A stretch of DNA of 6,140 nucleotides from Moraxellaceae bacterium (lineage in GTDB: Bacteria > Pseudomonadota > Gammaproteobacteria > Pseudomonadales > UBA3067), in assembly GCA_002401525.1 (NCBI GenBank), contig NVTH01000077.1, forward strand, positions 7,983 to 14,122, read 5' to 3'. Positions 4,090-6,140 of this stretch are shown here, one piece after another. Each line of letters starts with the position of its first letter. Within the stretch, counting starts at the first letter, position 1. The position numbers and the translations under genes are program-made. The notes under the pieces were generated by a model, which saw only the letters and a program-made list of their open reading frames with translations, was not told the origin of the DNA and made no database searches.

Positions 4090-5679
4090 TCACACCAGTC
4101 GCTTGCGTTCATTAGAAGGAGGAATTGAAAGCGCTTCGCGGTATTTCGCGATCGTTCTGCGCGCCACCTTAATATGCTGTTCCTTAAGCAAATCTGCAAT
4201 TTTACTGTCGCTGAGTGGTTTTCTAGGGTTTTCGGCAGCCACTAATTTTTTCACTAACGCTCTTATCGCTGTGGAAGAGCATTCTCCTCCACTGTCGGTA
4301 CTCACATGACTGGAGAAAAAATATTTAAGTTCAAAGACGCCTTTGGGGGTATGCATGTATTTTTGCGTGGTAACCCGGGAGATTGTTGACTCATGCATTT
4401 CGACTTTTTCGGCAATCTCATGCAACACCAAAGGCTTCATTGCTTCTTCACCGTATTCAAAAAAGCCGCGCTGATGTTCGACAATTCGAGTGGCCACTTT
4501 TAATAATGTTTCATTTCGACTGACCAAACTTTTGATAAACCAACGCGCTTCTTGAAGGTTGTTTTTTAGGTAGGTGTTATCGGCACTGTTGTCGGCGCGT
4601 TTTACCATCGAGGCGTAGTCGTTGTTGATGCGCAGTCTTGGCGAGGCATCGGAATTAAGTTCCACGGTCCAGCGGTTATTCACTTTTTTAACAATTACGT
4701 CCGGAACGATGTACTCCGCTTCCAGAGGGGTGACGGAGGCGCCGGGGTGTGGAGTAAGCGTTTGAATTAAAAGCAGTGCTTCTTTGAGCTCGGGTTCTTT
4801 TAACTTTGTTCGCCGCATAATTTGATTGTAGTCGCGACTGCCTAAGAGTGCTAAGTGATCTTTGATGACGGTTTTGGTTTCTGAAAGCCAGGGGGTATCT
4901 TCTGGCAATTGATTTAACTGGATCAGCAGGCAGGATTGTAGGTCGGTGCCTGCGACACCGGGAGGATCAAATTGCTGAATACGGTGCAATACCGCTTCGA
5001 CTTCGTCCAGATCTATTTCTAATTCAGTGTTTTTTTCATCCAGTACGCTCTCGCGAATATCTTCGATGCTGACTGTTAAGTAGCCATTGTCATCAATGGC
5101 TTCAATGATGGCGTAACCAATGGCTCGGTCGAGGTCACTGAACGGGGTTAAATTAAATTGCCAAATGAGGTGGTCGTATAAAGTTTCGGTGGCAGCGTTT
5201 CTGCTTTCGAAGCCTTGGTCATCTTCTGCGGCGCTGCTTGACGAACTGGTGTGAGCGGGTTGGTAGGTGTCTTCCCAAGCGCTATCCACCGGTAATTCGT
5301 CTGGAATGGTCTGAATTTCATTAATATCCAGAGGCGATTGGTCTGGGCCAGCGCCGTCTTCGAGGTTTGATTCGTTGTTTGATTGAGAGGGTGGGTCTGG
5401 AGGGCTTGATGTGGGGTCGTTATTGGCGTTTATCTCGTTGCTATTATTGGCGCTGAGTTCGCCATTATCAGCTTTTGCGTCGTTGGGATTGTCTGGATTA
5501 TTGTTGTCTGAATTATTGTTGTCCGCTTCGTCCACTTCCAGCATTGGATTAGAATCGAGGGCTTGTTGAATTTCTTGCTGTAAGTCTAGGGTGGAAAGCT
5601 GCAGAAGACGGATTGCCTGTTGCAGTTGAGGCGTCATGGTCAGGTGTTGACCAATTTTAAGTTGTAGGGATGGTTTCAT
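4090..5679 (-). CDS. rpoN: RNA polymerase sigma-54 factor RpoN
   Basis: Alternative sigma factor that directs RNA polymerase to -24/-12 promoters and needs AAA+ enhancer-binding proteins to open DNA. The 529-residue product shows all parts. Region I, residues 1-49, is Gln/Leu-rich ([16 protein letters not shown]) and interacts with the activator. An acidic low-complexity linker (region II) covers about 50-160. The core-binding domain runs from about 163. A helix-turn-helix segment lies at about 418-440 ([16 protein letters not shown]), followed by the conserved stretch [12 protein letters not shown]. The RpoN box [10 protein letters not shown] is at 506-515 (plus 4135-4164). E. coli RpoN is 477 residues; most of the extra length is in the linker. 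The box has Ile where the usual form has Val (ARRTVAKYRE), a conservative change. The ATG start is fixed by an in-frame TAA four codons upstream and by homology of the N terminus; the Shine-Dalgarno is weak. It is followed after 62 bp by hpf. Confidence 0.98.
   Translation of the reverse strand: MKPSLQLKIGQHLTMTPQLQQAIRLLQLSTLDLQQEIQQALDSNPMLEVDEADNNNSDNNNPDNPNDAKADNGELSANNSNEINANNDPTSSPPDPPSQSNNESNLEDGAGPDQSPLDINEIQTIPDELPVDSAWEDTYQPAHTSSSSSAAEDDQGFESRNAATETLYDHLIWQFNLTPFSDLDRAIGYAIIEAIDDNGYLTVSIEDIRESVLDEKNTELEIDLDEVEAVLHRIQQFDPPGVAGTDLQSCLLIQLNQLPEDTPWLSETKTVIKDHLALLGSRDYNQIMRRTKLKEPELKEALLLIQTLTPHPGASVTPLEAEYIVPDVIVKKVNNRWTVELNSDASPRLRINNDYASMVKRADNSADNTYLKNNLQEARWFIKSLVSRNETLLKVATRIVEHQRGFFEYGEEAMKPLVLHEIAEKVEMHESTISRVTTQKYMHTPKGVFELKYFFSSHVSTDSGGECSSTAIRALVKKLVAAENPRKPLSDSKIADLLKEQHIKVARRTIAKYREALSIPPSNERKRLV
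5200..5532 (-). other. Low-complexity Asn/Asp/Ser/Pro-rich linker (region II) of RpoN
   Basis: This segment encodes about residues 50-160 of RpoN. It is dominated by Asn, Asp, Ser and Pro and includes a run of five Ser near residue 145. It is acidic, has no predicted fold, and sits where the variable region II of sigma-54 lies. Within it is a 15-bp tandem repeat at plus 5491-5520 (see separate entry). Confidence 0.85.
5491..5520 (-). repeat. In-frame 15-bp tandem repeat in rpoN (two copies, 14/15 identical)
   Basis: On the plus strand GTCTGGATTATTGTT (5491-5505) is followed directly by GTCTGAATTATTGTT (5506-5520), differing at one base; GTC then recurs at 5521. The repeat is a multiple of three, so copy-number change keeps the frame. 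With its flanking codon it encodes [10 protein letters not shown] at residues 53-62 of RpoN, inside the disordered linker. Confidence 0.9.
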
Positions 5680-5858
5680 ATTATGTAATTAATGCTTTCT
5701 CTATCAACCAAAGATTCCTTACCTCGAGCATTCTGGGGTGCCTGCTAAACTTAGATATTGACCAAGTATAATGCTAGCTAGGCCAAACAACGTTTCTTAG
5801 CCATTGACGCCTTTAGCGCGCCTTAGCAAATAACATGCCTGGCAAACATTATAGGCCG
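5680..5858 (-). promoter_or_regulatory. lptB-rpoN spacer with candidate rpoN promoter elements
   Basis: This 179-bp gap separates lptB from rpoN and is the likeliest place for an rpoN promoter. Read on the minus strand, it holds a perfect TATAAT (plus positions 5848-5853) just past the lptB stop and a TATACT (5765-5770) further down. Neither has a convincing -35 hexamer at 16-18 bp: the sequence 17 bp upstream of TATACT is ACGTTG, a poor match. I see no GC-rich hairpin followed by a T run, so lptB transcripts may also read into rpoN. A promoter here is inference. Confidence 0.35.
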
Positions 5859-6140
5859 TTATAGCTGAAATTGATGCCCCAGATAGACATCCTTTACCTG
5901 AGGGTTCGCTAATATTTTTTCAGCGTTGCCTTCCTCGATGATGACTCCTGCGTTGACGATATAGGCTTTTTCACAGATATCCAGGGTTTCCCTAACGTCA
6001 TGGTCGGTAATGAGTACGCCGATACCACGATTTTTAAGCTGGGTAATGACATGTTTTATATCATTGACGGATATTGGGTCTACTCCAGCAAAGGGTTCGT
6101 CAAGCAAAATAAACGCAGGTTCCATGGCCAATGCTCTGGC
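5859..6140 (-). CDS. lptB: LptB, LPS export ABC transporter ATPase (partial, C-terminal 93 residues)
   Basis: This is the C-terminal part of the ATPase that powers extraction of lipopolysaccharide from the inner membrane through the LptB2FG complex. The reading frame is open to the window edge, so the gene starts outside; the ATG and TTG codons near the edge are internal. The first visible residues, [10 protein letters not shown], are the end of the signature helix. They are followed by the Walker B segment FILLDEP, the D-loop region FAGVDPISV and the H-switch [10 protein letters not shown]. The stretch ends in YLGHQFQL, matching the YLGE-F-L ending of known LptB proteins. These features separate LptB from generic ABC ATPases, in particular FAGVDPISV and the C-terminal YLG motif. 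The stop is TAA at 5861-5859. It is the conserved gene upstream of rpoN in Gammaproteobacteria. The Walker A motif cannot be checked here. Confidence 0.96.
   Translation of the reverse strand, partial: ARALAMEPAFILLDEPFAGVDPISVNDIKHVITQLKNRGIGVLITDHDVRETLDICEKAYIVNAGVIIEEGNAEKILANPQVKDVYLGHQFQL

Noticed and set aside
3945..4199. Minus-strand 84-codon frame across the rpoN-hpf junction
   Set aside because: It overlaps the ends of two clear genes in another frame, and its product has no recognisable motif.
4103..4309. Plus-strand 68-codon frame inside rpoN
   Set aside because: Antisense to the conserved C-terminal DNA-binding region of RpoN, with no own ribosome binding site or motif.
5859..6131. 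lptB fragment as a complete small gene starting at the TTG at 6131
   Set aside because: The frame stays open to the window edge, and the visible residues begin inside the ABC signature helix, so this is a truncated view of a longer gene.

Overview
The window is a stretch of gammaproteobacterial chromosome in which every supported gene lies on the minus strand, so transcription runs from position 6140 towards position 1. The gene order lptB - rpoN - hpf - ptsN - rapZ - npr (ptsO) is the classical rpoN/nitrogen-PTS cluster of Gammaproteobacteria. It is followed here by mgtE, a Mg2+ transporter gene. The protein sequences (short-type HPF, RapZ of 283 aa, an NPr-like HPr) fit a free-living, probably marine or environmental gammaproteobacterium. 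I cannot name the genus from sequence alone. There are no transposases, integrases, tRNA or rRNA genes, CRISPR arrays or phage genes.

Layout, in transcription order: 3' end of lptB (6140-5859, partial); 179-bp spacer with candidate -10 boxes; rpoN, sigma-54 (5679-4090); 62-bp spacer; hpf, ribosome hibernation factor (4027-3719); 34-bp spacer; ptsN, EIIA-Ntr (3684-3196); 279-bp spacer; rapZ (2916-2065); 223-bp spacer with a paired hairpin structure and a degenerate 20-bp repeat; npr/ptsO (1841-1572); 203-bp spacer with a perfect 14-bp tandem repeat; mgtE (1368-10).

How the genes work together: LptB powers lipopolysaccharide export. RpoN is the alternative sigma factor needed with enhancer-binding activators. 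HPF dimerises and protects idle ribosomes. PtsN and NPr are the last two carriers of the nitrogen phosphotransferase chain (EI-Ntr, encoded elsewhere, to NPr to EIIA-Ntr), whose phosphorylation state regulates ion homeostasis and stress responses in studied species. RapZ is a nucleotide- and RNA-binding regulator tied to amino-sugar synthesis in enterics. MgtE imports Mg2+ under control of its own cytoplasmic Mg2+ sensor. Adjacency of mgtE to the nitrogen-PTS genes may reflect a shared ion-homeostasis theme, but that is inference.

I see no new multi-gene system. The unusual material is in the spacers: the three after ptsN are longer than expected for this operon, are strongly A/C-rich on the transcribed-sense strand, and carry short tandem repeats and hairpins. 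Two protein details also stand out: RapZ lacks the basic C-terminal residues used for sRNA binding in E. coli, and the RpoN linker is expanded and Asn-rich, containing a 15-bp in-frame tandem repeat.
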